Below, piece after piece: positions 1 through 7,793 of a DNA stretch of 64,000 bases. Made by a program: the position numbers and the translations under genes. This DNA is from Avena insularis (Eukaryota; Streptophyta; Magnoliopsida; Poales; Poaceae), in assembly GCA_023614405.1 (NCBI GenBank), contig CM042688.1, positions 378,621,331 through 378,685,330 on the forward strand, in the 5' to 3' direction. Positions within the stretch are counted from its first letter, which is position 1, and each line of letters begins with the position of its first letter. Under the pieces are notes generated by a model. The model was given only the letters and a program-made list of their open reading frames with translations, had not been told where the DNA came from and ran no database searches.

Positions 1-1
1 C

Positions 2-658
2 ATATTCTCCTTGTCGCAGGGCCCAGGGCACAACCTAAGGACCTATCAGTCATACGACATAAACGGTTATAGATTCTACACCGAGGAAAAGGACAAGAAT
101 AGTGAGTATCAAAACTCAGGAGTAACTATGTTATCCTTTGCTGATGACGAGACTACTATGATGGAAAGATTCTATGGAAGGGTCGAGGAGATATGGGAAC
201 TCGACTATTGTGGAGAGATTGTAACGATGTTGCGTGTTAGATGGGCCAAGAACGTGGAAAAAGAAGGCCGCTATTTCACCACAATGGTTATACCAGATGC
301 CAAATCAACGAAGAATGCCTCCGCAAAAAATGAGCCTTGGGTACTCGCTAGCCAAGTTGATCAATGTTTTTTTATTACCGACCCGTCAAAGCCCAACCGT
401 GTTGTAGTTAGGAGGGGCAAGAGGAGCATCATTGGAATGGAAGGAGCCGCCAACGAGCAAAACTTCGACAAAAACAGCGACCCGAAGATCGAAGAGGAAT
501 TCGACAAGTACTTCGACATGCCTACTACTACTAAAGTAAGAAGGAAGACCACACTGCCTACTAAAGGTTGTCCATACACAAGAAGAAATCTCAAAGTGCA
601 CGTGCTAAAGTATTCAACCGCGACGAAAAAGGGCAAGAAGATTGTGAAGAGACACTAG
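2..658 (+). CDS. CACTA TNP2-type transposase, C-terminal part (DUF4216)
   Basis: The frame is open from the window edge to a TAG at 656-658, giving about 218 residues of the C-terminus of a TNP2-like transposase. Visible features are the NLRTYQSYDINGYRFYT block near residues 10-27, the DUF4216 core with YGRVEEIWEL (about 58-67) and RYFTTMVIP (about 90-98), then PWVLASQVDQCFFI (about 112-125) and a Lys/Arg-rich tail that could act in nuclear localisation. In this family TNP2 is the endonuclease/strand-transfer protein that acts at the element ends. The catalytic part lies upstream, outside the window. I see no stop or frameshift in this stretch, unlike the next gene. No start is assigned because the gene enters from outside. 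Confidence 0.85.
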   Translation: MFSLSQGPGHNLRTYQSYDINGYRFYTEEKDKNSEYQNSGVTMLSFADDETTMMERFYGRVEEIWELDYCGEIVTMLRVRWAKNVEKEGRYFTTMVIPDAKSTKNASAKNEPWVLASQVDQCFFITDPSKPNRVVVRRGKRSIIGMEGAANEQNFDKNSDPKIEEEFDKYFDMPTTTKVRRKTTLPTKGCPYTRRNLKVHVLKYSTATKKGKKIVKRH

Positions 659-790
659 CAATTGTGTGACTTTTTGGTGTATTAATTCGTGTGGGTATTA
701 GTTAGAGACTAAAACATATAATGTGATATTCGTGTGGGTATACAAATTCACATTTGTGTGTGACAAGCAAACACACAAATATATATGTTT

Positions 791-940
791 GAATAAATAT
801 GCATATGTGTTCTTGCTTTTTTTGAATAAATATGCATATATGTATATGTTCTTTCTTTTTTTAAATAAATATGCATATGTGAATAAATATGCATATATGT
901 ACATGTTCTTGCTTTTTTTGAATAAATATGCATATGTATG
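791..940. repeat. AT-rich repeat built on AATAAATATGCATAT
   Basis: The core AATAAATATGCATATGT recurs five times, separated by TTCTTGCTTTTTTTG-type or very short spacers. The full period is roughly 70 bp, with a shorter inserted copy near 877-897. It lies just 3' of the TNP2 stop codon. Confidence 0.75.
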
Positions 941-966
941 TAATTAAAAATATTTAAAGAAAAAAA

Positions 967-1040
967 TATGTGAGACGGCCAGGATTTGAACCTAGCTACC
1001 CCAGGTGAGAGCAAGCGAGCAAGACCACTAGGACAAGTAT
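967..1040 (-). other. tRNA-like relic (B-box and anticodon-arm similarity)
   Basis: Read on the minus strand, 982-992 gives GGTTCAAATCC, a match to the RNA polymerase III B box / T-arm. Upstream of it is GCTTGCTCTCACC, which resembles the anticodon loop of tRNA-Glu (CTCTCAC), and AGTGGTCTTGC in the D-arm/A-box position. The acceptor stem does not pair convincingly. It is therefore a decayed tRNA or a tRNA-derived SINE head, not a working tRNA gene. Confidence 0.4.
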
Positions 1041-1089
1041 CAGATCTTGTCATACAACGACGCCACGCTTTTTTGTAATATGTCCAAAA

Positions 1090-1169
1090 GTTCTGTGGCG
1101 CATTCCCATAGAATGCACCACAGAAGTTCCAACTTCTGTGGCGCATTCTGTGGGAATGCGCCACAGAAC
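1090..1169. repeat. Internal inverted repeat of the CACTA subterminal motif
   Basis: GTTCTGTGGCGCATTCCCA at 1090-1108 is the exact reverse complement of 1151-1169. Two further degenerate copies of the motif lie between the arms (GAATGCACCACAGAA at 1111-1125 and TTCTGTGGCGCATTC around 1134-1148). The same TGTGGCGCAT unit fills the 3' subterminal region at 7545-7770. In En/Spm-type elements such motifs bind the element's regulatory protein. Here the cluster lies upstream of the second gene. Confidence 0.85.
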
Positions 1170-1317
1170 TTTCACACTTAACCACAGAATGGTTCGGCCT
1201 CTCCCTCCTAATCCCCCTGCTTTCTCACTTAGCCAAAATTCTCTCTTGATCCTGGCCCTTTCTCTCTGTCGTCGCAAACCCTAGCGCCGCGCCGCCCTAC
1301 ACCACCACGCCGCCCGG

Positions 1318-1399
1318 CGAACCAGTGGAGGAGGAGCCGCCCGACGAACCAGTGGAGGAGGAGATGCCGCGCCCGCCTGGCGAACCAGTGGAGGAGGAG
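1318..1399 (+). repeat. Three copies of CGAACCAGTGGAGGAGGAG
   Basis: The 19-mer starts at 1318, 1345 and 1381, separated by GC-rich linkers. It lies in the GC-rich leader-like stretch that follows AAACCCTAGC at 1276, a base composition common in grass 5' UTRs. Confidence 0.7.
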
Positions 1400-2318
1400 C
1401 CGCCGCGTCGTAGACCGCCACCCTCGTAGGCATCGACCACCACAGCAGCAGCGCACGGTTCGTCCCCCCACCCCCACCCCCACCCTCCCTCTTAGTATTT
1501 CTTGCAAGTGCATAAACAAAAACAAGATGAATAAGTCTGGGAGGGGTAATAGTCCGAAACAGAGAACATCCACGAGGGGAATAGAGCAACCAGCGCCTCC
1601 ACAGCCCCAGCATGTGCCGATGATCATTATTTCTTTCAGAGTACAAGTACCAGGATGTGCTTATGTTGTTTTTCAAGGCAAGAAGCAGGGCTGGGATCAT
1701 GTAGAAAGTAACTTGTGTTGCCATCTCTGATCGGCTAACTTTAGAACTTTCACTTGTCAATGGAATGCTTCTAGGTTTAGCAATAGATGCATCTAGTGGG
1801 CTGAATGCAACAACTTTAGGGAAGGCTCCTTCAGTCGCTTTTAGTTCTTCCGAGACCTATCAGACTTGGAAACATCAGATTCATGGACACATACAGAGTA
1901 GCAAAATAAGTGCAAAATCAAGCACTAATTTGTCTAGCTAGTGACAAACCTGTGTCTTCTGCATGGGAGATTCTTTGGATGCTACAGTAGAAAACCAGCG
2001 GGGGGGAAATTGTGTGCCGCTGAGGTGGGATGTTGGCTCATATCCCATAACCTATACACATGTGCATTAGACACAAAACCCAAGAATATGCAAACTAAAT
2101 CACAACGGACATTGTATTTCTTGAACAAAAGTAATCTTATAAAGGAAACCACATGACAACAGCAAGTTCCTTATTATTTAAATAGCTCATGTAGCAGCTA
2201 AATGTACATGGGCAGCCTACTATTTAAATAGCTAGAGCTCTTTTTTATTTAACCTCTGCCTACTTCAATGCTCATGTATCAGAGTGGGGATGTGGAGGCA
2301 TGCATTGCACAGTGCTGG

Positions 2319-2668
2319 GTTAGCATGTCTGTGTGTGCATGTGTGTGTGCCCATTATCCACACATTGCATGTCTGTGTGCATGTGTCTGTGTGCCCATGT
2401 GTGTGTGTTAGCATGTTTGTGTGTGCACATTGCACAAGCAGGGTGAACCACATTTTTGCCAGAATTAGAGCTCTTATATATATATATCTGTTATACATAT
2501 ATGTTATATATATCTGTTATACATATCTGTTATATATATCTGTTATGCCAGAATTAGAGCTCGTTATATATATATATATATATATATTTGTTATCCATGT
2601 ATGGGGATGATGGTACCTGTTGTTGAAATGTACTATGGATGATGGATGATGGATGATGGATGATGGAT
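2319..2668. repeat. Simple-sequence cluster: TG-rich, TA-rich and GGATGAT repeats
   Basis: TG/CA-rich sequence with TGTGTGCATG units covers about 2319-2450. It is followed by TATATATCTGTTATACA units and a pure TA run to about 2592. A heptamer GGATGAT is repeated about five times at 2635-2668. No coding signal is seen. Confidence 0.75.
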
Positions 2669-2892
2669 ACTGGGGTCAATGCATGGGGCTGTCAATATGG
2701 GGATGGGGTCTTTTGTCTTGCAGGGATATATTTCTTCATTTGAGTTGCCCATTTCTCCCGAAGTGTCGATTCACTTCCGTTTCGATAGAGAAATGGGCAC
2801 TCCTAGGTCAAAAAATTAGCAAAGGTCGTGCCGAATTTTTCGGCCGAGATTTGTGCTAACTTTTTGCCTCTTTTAAATAGAGTAGTGCAAAC

Positions 2893-4667
2893 ATGTCGGG
2901 CAACAAGGAGTCTTGCCCTTCTAAGCACATGATTAGCATTGAAGAACAAGCTAGACAGGCCAACCAGTCATTCTGGCGGGAGTCCCAATAGGAGGAGGAG
3001 GAGGAGGAGGCGACCGTCGCCAGAGATGCTAGGGCCAATGAGGGCGGAGATCCTGATTACGAGGGAGACGAAGACGACTACGATGGAACTAGTGAAGGCG
3101 GCGGCGAAGAGGATGACACCACCGATGGCAGCACCCACACCGATGGTGGCGAGCACACGGATGGCGGTAGTGGCAACCCGGTCGCTTCTCAGAAGAAGAA
3201 GAAGAAGAAGAAGAAGAAGAAGAAGGAACAGAAGGAGCGGAAGGTTCCAGTGCTCGCCACCATCTGCGATGAGTTCACTAAGGTCACAGAAAGTGGCCTA
3301 CCCATTGTGCCAGAGGCGATTGCTAAAGGGTATGGCCTGCAACTCGGGTGCATCGTTCGGGAAAGCATGTCAATCAACACGAAGTACATCAGACATGCTG
3401 ATAATGCAGCTTTGGTCGATAACCTCCTTAAGAAGCTTCACAAGCGATACAGATTCCCAGAGCGGTTTAGAAACCTCGAGAGAAAGAACCCGGTGAACAA
3501 ACTAGCCCTCATGAAGATGAGCAACGCCTTGAGCAGCTGGAAACCCCGGGTGAAGAATAGCATTGACAAAGGTGAAAGCTGGGAGGTTATTAGTAAGAAA
3601 AATCCGATGCTCGACGAAGAGGAGTTTAATATATTCAAGGCGGATATAGCTACCGCTGATGCTATAAAATGGACTAAATGGGGAAGGAGTATGCGGGAAC
3701 AGAACATAGGTAACCACCGCCTTGGAAGCGGCGGTTACAGAGGGAAACAGGCCATTTGGGACAAGGAGGACGCCAAGCTTGAACGCCTTGGTAAAGACAA
3801 TCCTTGGCTTAAAATCACGGACTTGCAGCTTAGGCAATTTGTTCGGGCCCGCTACTACCTGGACACGGAAACAGGGGAGTTCATCACCGACGATCTGGAG
3901 GTGAAGGAATTCGAGAAGAAGCTGGTAAGGAATTTATCGCTGATCTCAAGTCTATTGCGTTCTAATTAAAATAATGAAGTCAAGAATCTAAATGGGTTCA
4001 CCTTTCCTTGTCTCTGCAGGAGGAGGAACTGAACGATACTGCCACAGAGTCGTCCCAGGATTCGACGGAACCGTGGGACACGGTTTTCAACAGGGCGACC
4101 AATGCTTACAAGAAGAGGGACAAGGGGTTGCCGCCGTCCTCAGCTGGCCGTGTGTTCGGCTTCGGTACGAGCATGAAGTTCAAGGAGTAATACAAAGAGG
4201 ACGCCAAGAAAAGAAGGGAGAGGAAGAACCAGGATAAAGCCGTTGTTGCAAAGCTGAAGATGAAGGTGCCGACGCTGGAGGACAAGGCGGTGGATGAGAA
4301 AACAGTGGACAAGTTAGTGGAAGAGAAGCTCCGCTCGATGATCCCCCCTGAGTTTTTCGAGGGGCTTATTGCTTGGAATGCGGGAGGTCGATAGGGGTCG
4401 ATACATCTGCCCAGCTTAAGCGGCAGCAACTCGGGCATCAATGTTACCATGTATCTGGCCCTGGTGACCCCGTCGGCCATCAACGTCGGGACACAGCCGC
4501 TCGTTTTGGTCACACCGACGCCCCCTCCCGCCAAAGATACCAATAATGCGCAGCCGACGGCGGTGGTGCTTTGTGAGGCACCCGAGCAGGAGATTTCAGA
4601 TGATGATAGGTCGGCCGCCGACATCGGCCGTGTCTCTACATTAGCCGAGATCCACGCCATCACCAAG
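2893..4667 (+). pseudogene. CACTA second gene, N-terminal half (Ptta/En/Spm Transposase_24-like)
   Basis: ATG 2893 opens MSGNKESCPSKHM, followed by an acidic stretch, a poly-Lys tract encoded by an AAG run (3193-3228) and a domain resembling plant transposase Ptta/En/Spm (Transposase_24), about 3245-3924, with RESMSINTKYIRHAD and FERFRNLER-like blocks. An intron at 3925-4019 (GTAAGG...CTGCAG) keeps the frame into EEELNDTATESS and SAGRVFGFGTSMKF. A second intron starts at 4668 (GTAACT). The exons read through in one frame, but TAG at 2989-2991, TAA at 4188-4190 and TAG at 4392-4394 interrupt it. It probably corresponds to the TNPA-like accessory protein of the element. Another start after the first stop cannot be excluded. 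Confidence 0.78.
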
Positions 4668-4760
4668 GTAACTAATTAGTTAGTGCACGTCATCTCCTTT
4701 ATGCCTTTGATGCAAGACTGCTGCCATCTCATGACGCCCAACAACATGTTTTTGCCTCAG

Positions 4761-5565
4761 GACACTTCTTGCGTACTCCCGCTTAAAGATGTCGGGGGTG
4801 AGTTGAAGGTTGTTTCCAAGGGCACTCTTATACAACCGGCGAGCCGCACGATGCATAACAATCCAATGGATGATGACGTGATAAGGGTCAGGTTGGCTCG
4901 GGTGTTGCCAAGGTGCGATGACATGGACCCCCCTTTCAACCTCAGGGAGCCGAAGAACACAAGACCCTTGGGGAATGCTACAACTAGCCCTTTACATGGC
5001 CGAAGACCCAGATTCGTCTTGCGGGGGGAGCACCGGCGCCACCTCTCGACCGATCGCCCGGCCACCACCTCGGAAGCCAGTAGCCGCCATCGTCGCCACT
5101 ACCAGCTGTCACCATCAACTCTTGGCAGCATGTGCACCGCCACATGGCAAAGACGTTGTGTCGCAACCGCCGTCGCCCCCGCTACCACCACCACATGATG
5201 GCACCCATGAAGATGATGATGAATTGGTCAACATTGATGACTTCATCAACACCGGCACCGCCAATGGATTGTATATGCCTTCTGTGGATGAAGAACCCTT
5301 CACAGCTCGCGACGACCATCAAGCTGGTCGGCCCAATGCATGCACGCAACGCCTGGTCTTCCATGGTCTTTCTCAAGAGACGCCTTCGGCCGCCGATCCA
5401 CCACAAGAGAAACCGGGATCGGTTTTCAGCCCCAACACACTCCAAAAGGCGACTGATGAGCAGATGGCAGTGGTTGACACTATTGTGAAGAAGAAGTACT
5501 ACAGGAAGAGAGGTAATAATAATAAGAAGAAGGTTGCGAGCCAGCCTCTTTCGAAGAGGATCTAG
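4761..5565 (+). pseudogene. CACTA second gene, middle segment (DUF8039-like plus acidic linker)
   Basis: Acceptor TTTTGCCTCAG ends at 4760 and continues the upstream frame as DTSCVLPLKDVGGELKVVSKG. This and the following block resemble the DUF8039 domain found in the same position of grass CACTA proteins. Around 4930-5040 the sensible frame changes: the first frame continues into low-complexity Arg/His sequence, while the next frame carries a Pro-rich linker, then DDELVNIDDFINTG and a Lys-rich stretch ending at TAG 5563-5565. I take this as a frameshift in an old copy. Domain assignment rests on memory of related proteins and is moderate; the linker has no recognisable function. Confidence 0.6.
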
Positions 5566-6747
5566 GGTCAGGACGCCGTCGTCGTACCATCCACACAATT
5601 TGGCTTTCCCGAGTGCATGTAGCTGGTGATCCGATATTGACTCCGGATATGATCCACATTGCGGTTGGAGCCATGTTAACTTTGCACGAGGGTGTCAAGA
5701 CACTAGAGGGCCTCCTTCTTAATGACGAAGATCCAGATTACCCGGTTTTCACGGCCAAGGTGCCATTGGACGTGGGATTCGTCGATGAACCCCCCGTGGA
5801 TATATTCTTCATAGCGTTCGAGGACATATTCAAGTTGTTTCTCACGAAATGGCTGGATTATAACTTGGTCCGCCTATACGCGCTCAATCTGGTGATCACG
5901 ATCAAGAGAGAAAGTACCCCGGAAATCGCGATAGTGGATCCCTACTACATGCGGGACAGCCAGTTGGTCGAAGGATCAGAGACACGGACTAAGGCGATGG
6001 CGTACCTCGAGAAGTTCACGGTGGACAACAAGAGGAAGGGCACACTTCTTTTGCCTTTGTTTCCCGAGTAAGTACACACACTCGCTCATCGCCTCCGTAA
6101 CTTATGCATTTCTTATAGATTTCTTCCTTTGCTCTTTTCCCAACATTCCGTTCCAATTGTGTTGCATAGAGACAAATACTGCACACTCATCGTCCTTGCC
6201 CCGAGGTATTCGCTAGCCACGTATTTTGACTCGGGGAGTTTGACGAAGAGGAAAGACTAGACCAGAATAAGGGGTGTTCTCAATGAGGCTCTCGAGGGCT
6301 ACACCAAGAAGGGATGCACCTTCGTAGATAGGGGGAATGTATCAAGGATGGCAAACACGTGTTCAAGCACGTGCTCGAGTTCCCCTGCGTCAAGCAGTCG
6401 ACTACTAGTGCCAAGGAGGCCTTCTACGTCCTCCATCACCTTAAAGGCTATGTTCGAGATTGCCAGAACCTAACGTTGCCATCTTGTCTCCGAGGATGGG
6501 CCGAAACTTTGGCGAAAATCGACGATGCTGATCTTAGAGAAGACTTCCATCGCATTCATATGAAGTTGTCGCAAATCATCATTGAAGATGTCAACACAAG
6601 GGGGGTGCCCTACAACAAGGCAGAGGGTTGAGTAAGAGGGAGATCGAAGAACGCCTTCATAAGCAGGGTGACACAAGGACGTGGATGATGAAAGAGGGCT
6701 ATCTACCGTTCCTGAAGTCGAGCGAGAAGAGGAAGTCTTCATCATGA
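5566..6747 (+). pseudogene. CACTA second gene, C-terminal Ulp1/C48 peptidase-like domain
   Basis: The frame through 5613-6067 gives GDPILTPDMIHIAVGAML, then FEDIFKLFLTKWLDYNLVRL and IAIVDPYYMRDSQL, blocks typical of the Ulp1-like C-terminal domain in grass CACTA proteins. An intron at 6068-6169 (GTAAGT...GCATAG) joins LFPE to DKYCTLIVLAPRYSLATYFD. A TAG follows shortly, near 6258, and the frame then shifts. The remainder (CVKQSTTSAKEAFYVLHHL, then DADLREDF) reads from about 6355, ends at TGA after NKAEG, and continues in another frame to TGA 6745-6747. Compared with active Ulp1 enzymes, the expected His is Tyr (DKYC) and the catalytic Cys position is Glu (KEAF), so no protease activity is expected even before the breaks. 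Confidence 0.75.
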
Positions 6748-7042
6748 TCGATGTGTGCCTCTAGCATGATTCAGTGTGTGTATATTCTTGATGGGCGCCT
6801 GCTATATTAGTGTGTGTGTCATAAACTTTACTATCTCGTGGTCGAAATGGTCATTGTTGTTAGACTTAAACTACCTTGTGGTCGTGTTGTCGTTGAACTT
6901 ATTGCTTCTATGATGATCTATCTTTTATGTTTATGGATCCTTTGTTTTATATTCTGTGAACATATATATATATATATGGATGTGAACCCTTTACTCATTC
7001 TTTTCGTTGTATTTTTACTAATATGCCTTGTCGTCTATAGAG
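6748..7042 (+). other. Spacer between CACTA genes two and three
   Basis: About 300 bp of T-rich sequence with a short TA run (6963-6977). It probably holds the 3' UTR of the second gene, or an intron ending in CGTCTATAG at about 7032-7040 just before the next ATG. Nothing else is seen. Confidence 0.4.
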
Positions 7043-7285
7043 ATGGCGACGAGGTGGTATGTGGTGTACATGGGTAGGGTTCCAGTAGTCTACGAGGAGT
7101 GGGAGGATTGTCACAAACAAGTGAACAAGTTTAGCGGCAACATCTACAAAGTATACGCGACTAGAGAGGAGGCGATAGCCAAGTGGAGGAACCACTTGTG
7201 GAAGAAGAACCGGATGAAGATATTGGTCAGGCTAATGCTCTTGCTCACCATTATCACAGCTGTATTCTATTTGATCCTAGTGTAG
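7043..7285 (+). CDS. Small viroplasmin/RNase H1-N-like protein with C-terminal membrane segment
   Basis: An intact 80-residue frame. Residues 5-20 (WYVVYMGRVPVVYEEW) and 29-47 (KFSGNIYKVYATREEAIAK) fit the hybrid-binding fold shared by the N-terminus of RNase H1 and the caulimovirus viroplasmin family (Cauli_VI), with its aromatic and SGN(x)YK signature. Residues 60-80 are a hydrophobic helix (ILVRLMLLLTIITAVFYLILV region), a predicted C-terminal membrane anchor with no sequence after it. I chose ATG 7043 because the domain begins at once; an upstream ATG at 7028 adds five residues. The frame has no stop although the neighbouring gene is broken. I recall similar small frames in other grass CACTA elements. 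Its role is unknown, and it may instead be the last exon of a longer gene. Confidence 0.65.
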   Translation: MATRWYVVYMGRVPVVYEEWEDCHKQVNKFSGNIYKVYATREEAIAKWRNHLWKKNRMKILVRLMLLLTIITAVFYLILV

Positions 7286-7544
7286 GCGGTGGTGGCCATT
7301 TATATTTGTAATGTGAGATGATATGAACTTTGTATTCGGCGCTTGTGTAAAAGTTTGGCACTTGACACTATATATGTATCTCGATCAGGCTCTAAGTGTT
7401 TGTATTATATATATGTCGGTTTTCATGCATCTACTACTTGTGCAATGTATTTTATACTCATCTAGATAAATACTGTATAAATCCTGTATAAATACCTGAT
7501 TATACACCAGGAAAGTATTTTACTTCGAATACGCGTTACGCAAT
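7286..7544 (+). other. AT-rich 3' region of the CACTA element
   Basis: Noncoding, AT-rich sequence that probably includes the 3' UTR of the small gene. A TATATATATG run lies near 7407-7416. No other feature is seen before the subterminal repeats begin. Confidence 0.4.
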
Positions 7545-7793
7545 CAGTGGCGCATATAATTATATAGTCAGTGGCGCATGAGCTTTCTGTGGCGCATACA
7601 TGTAAATGCGCCACAGAAGTTATTCCCGTGGCGCATATGAAGAAATGCGCCACAGAAGCCTGGGACATCTGTGGCGCATATCCATATACGCCACAGGAAG
7701 TAGTTATCAGTGGCGAGGTAACAGTGGCGACTAAGATATGCGCCACAGAAGTCCAATTTCAGTGCGCCACAGATGGGTTGCTTCCTAGTAGTG
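7545..7793. repeat. CACTA 3' subterminal repeats and terminal inverted repeat
   Basis: At least eight copies of GTGGCGCATA / ATGCGCCACAG in both orientations lie between 7549 and 7771. The terminus, read inward on the minus strand from 7793, is CACTACTAGGAAGCAACCC. The 3' boundary is fixed by the switch to satellite sequence at 7794 (CACATTGATCCACTAG). The target duplication would be CAC if the element sits in the array, which the left flank, outside the window, would confirm. Confidence 0.88.

Larger units (their letters stand above)
659..2892 (+). other. CACTA intergenic and leader region between the two main genes
   Basis: No convincing coding sequence is seen in these 2.2 kb. It contains an AT-rich repeat (791-940), a tRNA-like relic on the minus strand (about 967-1040), an inverted repeat built from the element's subterminal motif (1090-1169), a pyrimidine- and GC-rich stretch with three short repeats (1200-1480) that looks like a transcribed leader, and TG, TA and GGATGAT simple repeats (2319-2668). 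A possible first exon begins at ATG 1527 and encodes 67 residues, but nothing in it is recognisable. The last 190 bases before ATG 2893 include a TTTTGTCTTGCAGG acceptor-like site near 2722, so a 5' UTR intron is plausible. Confidence 0.5.
1..7793 (+). mobile_element. CACTA (En/Spm) DNA transposon, 3' part
   Basis: The right end reads ...CTAGTAGTG at 7785-7793, the reverse complement of the CACTACTAG terminus typical of CACTA elements. Inside it is preceded by many subterminal copies of TGTGGCGCAT / ATGCGCCACA. Gene order is the usual one: TNP2 transposase, a second gene with a plant Ptta/En/Spm-type domain and an Ulp1-like C-terminus, then a small viroplasmin-like frame, all on the + strand. 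The left end lies outside the window, so neither the full length nor the 3-bp target duplication can be seen. The second gene carries several stops and frameshifts, so this copy cannot supply all its functions. Position 7794 begins in mid-monomer of the satellite, so the element probably inserted into the array. Confidence 0.88.

Noticed and set aside
1229..1760. Two overlapping Gly/Arg/Pro-rich frames on the minus strand
   Set aside because: They are the complement of a GC-rich leader with GGAGGAGGAG repeats; composition alone explains them.
3193..3228. Microsatellite (AAG)n as a separate feature
   Set aside because: It lies in frame within the second CACTA gene and encodes its poly-Lys tract, so it is reported there.
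7043..7285. Integrated plant virus fragment
   Set aside because: Only the small hybrid-binding fold is shared with viroplasmin proteins. The same fold occurs in cellular RNase H1 and, as I recall, in grass CACTA elements, and no other viral gene is nearby.
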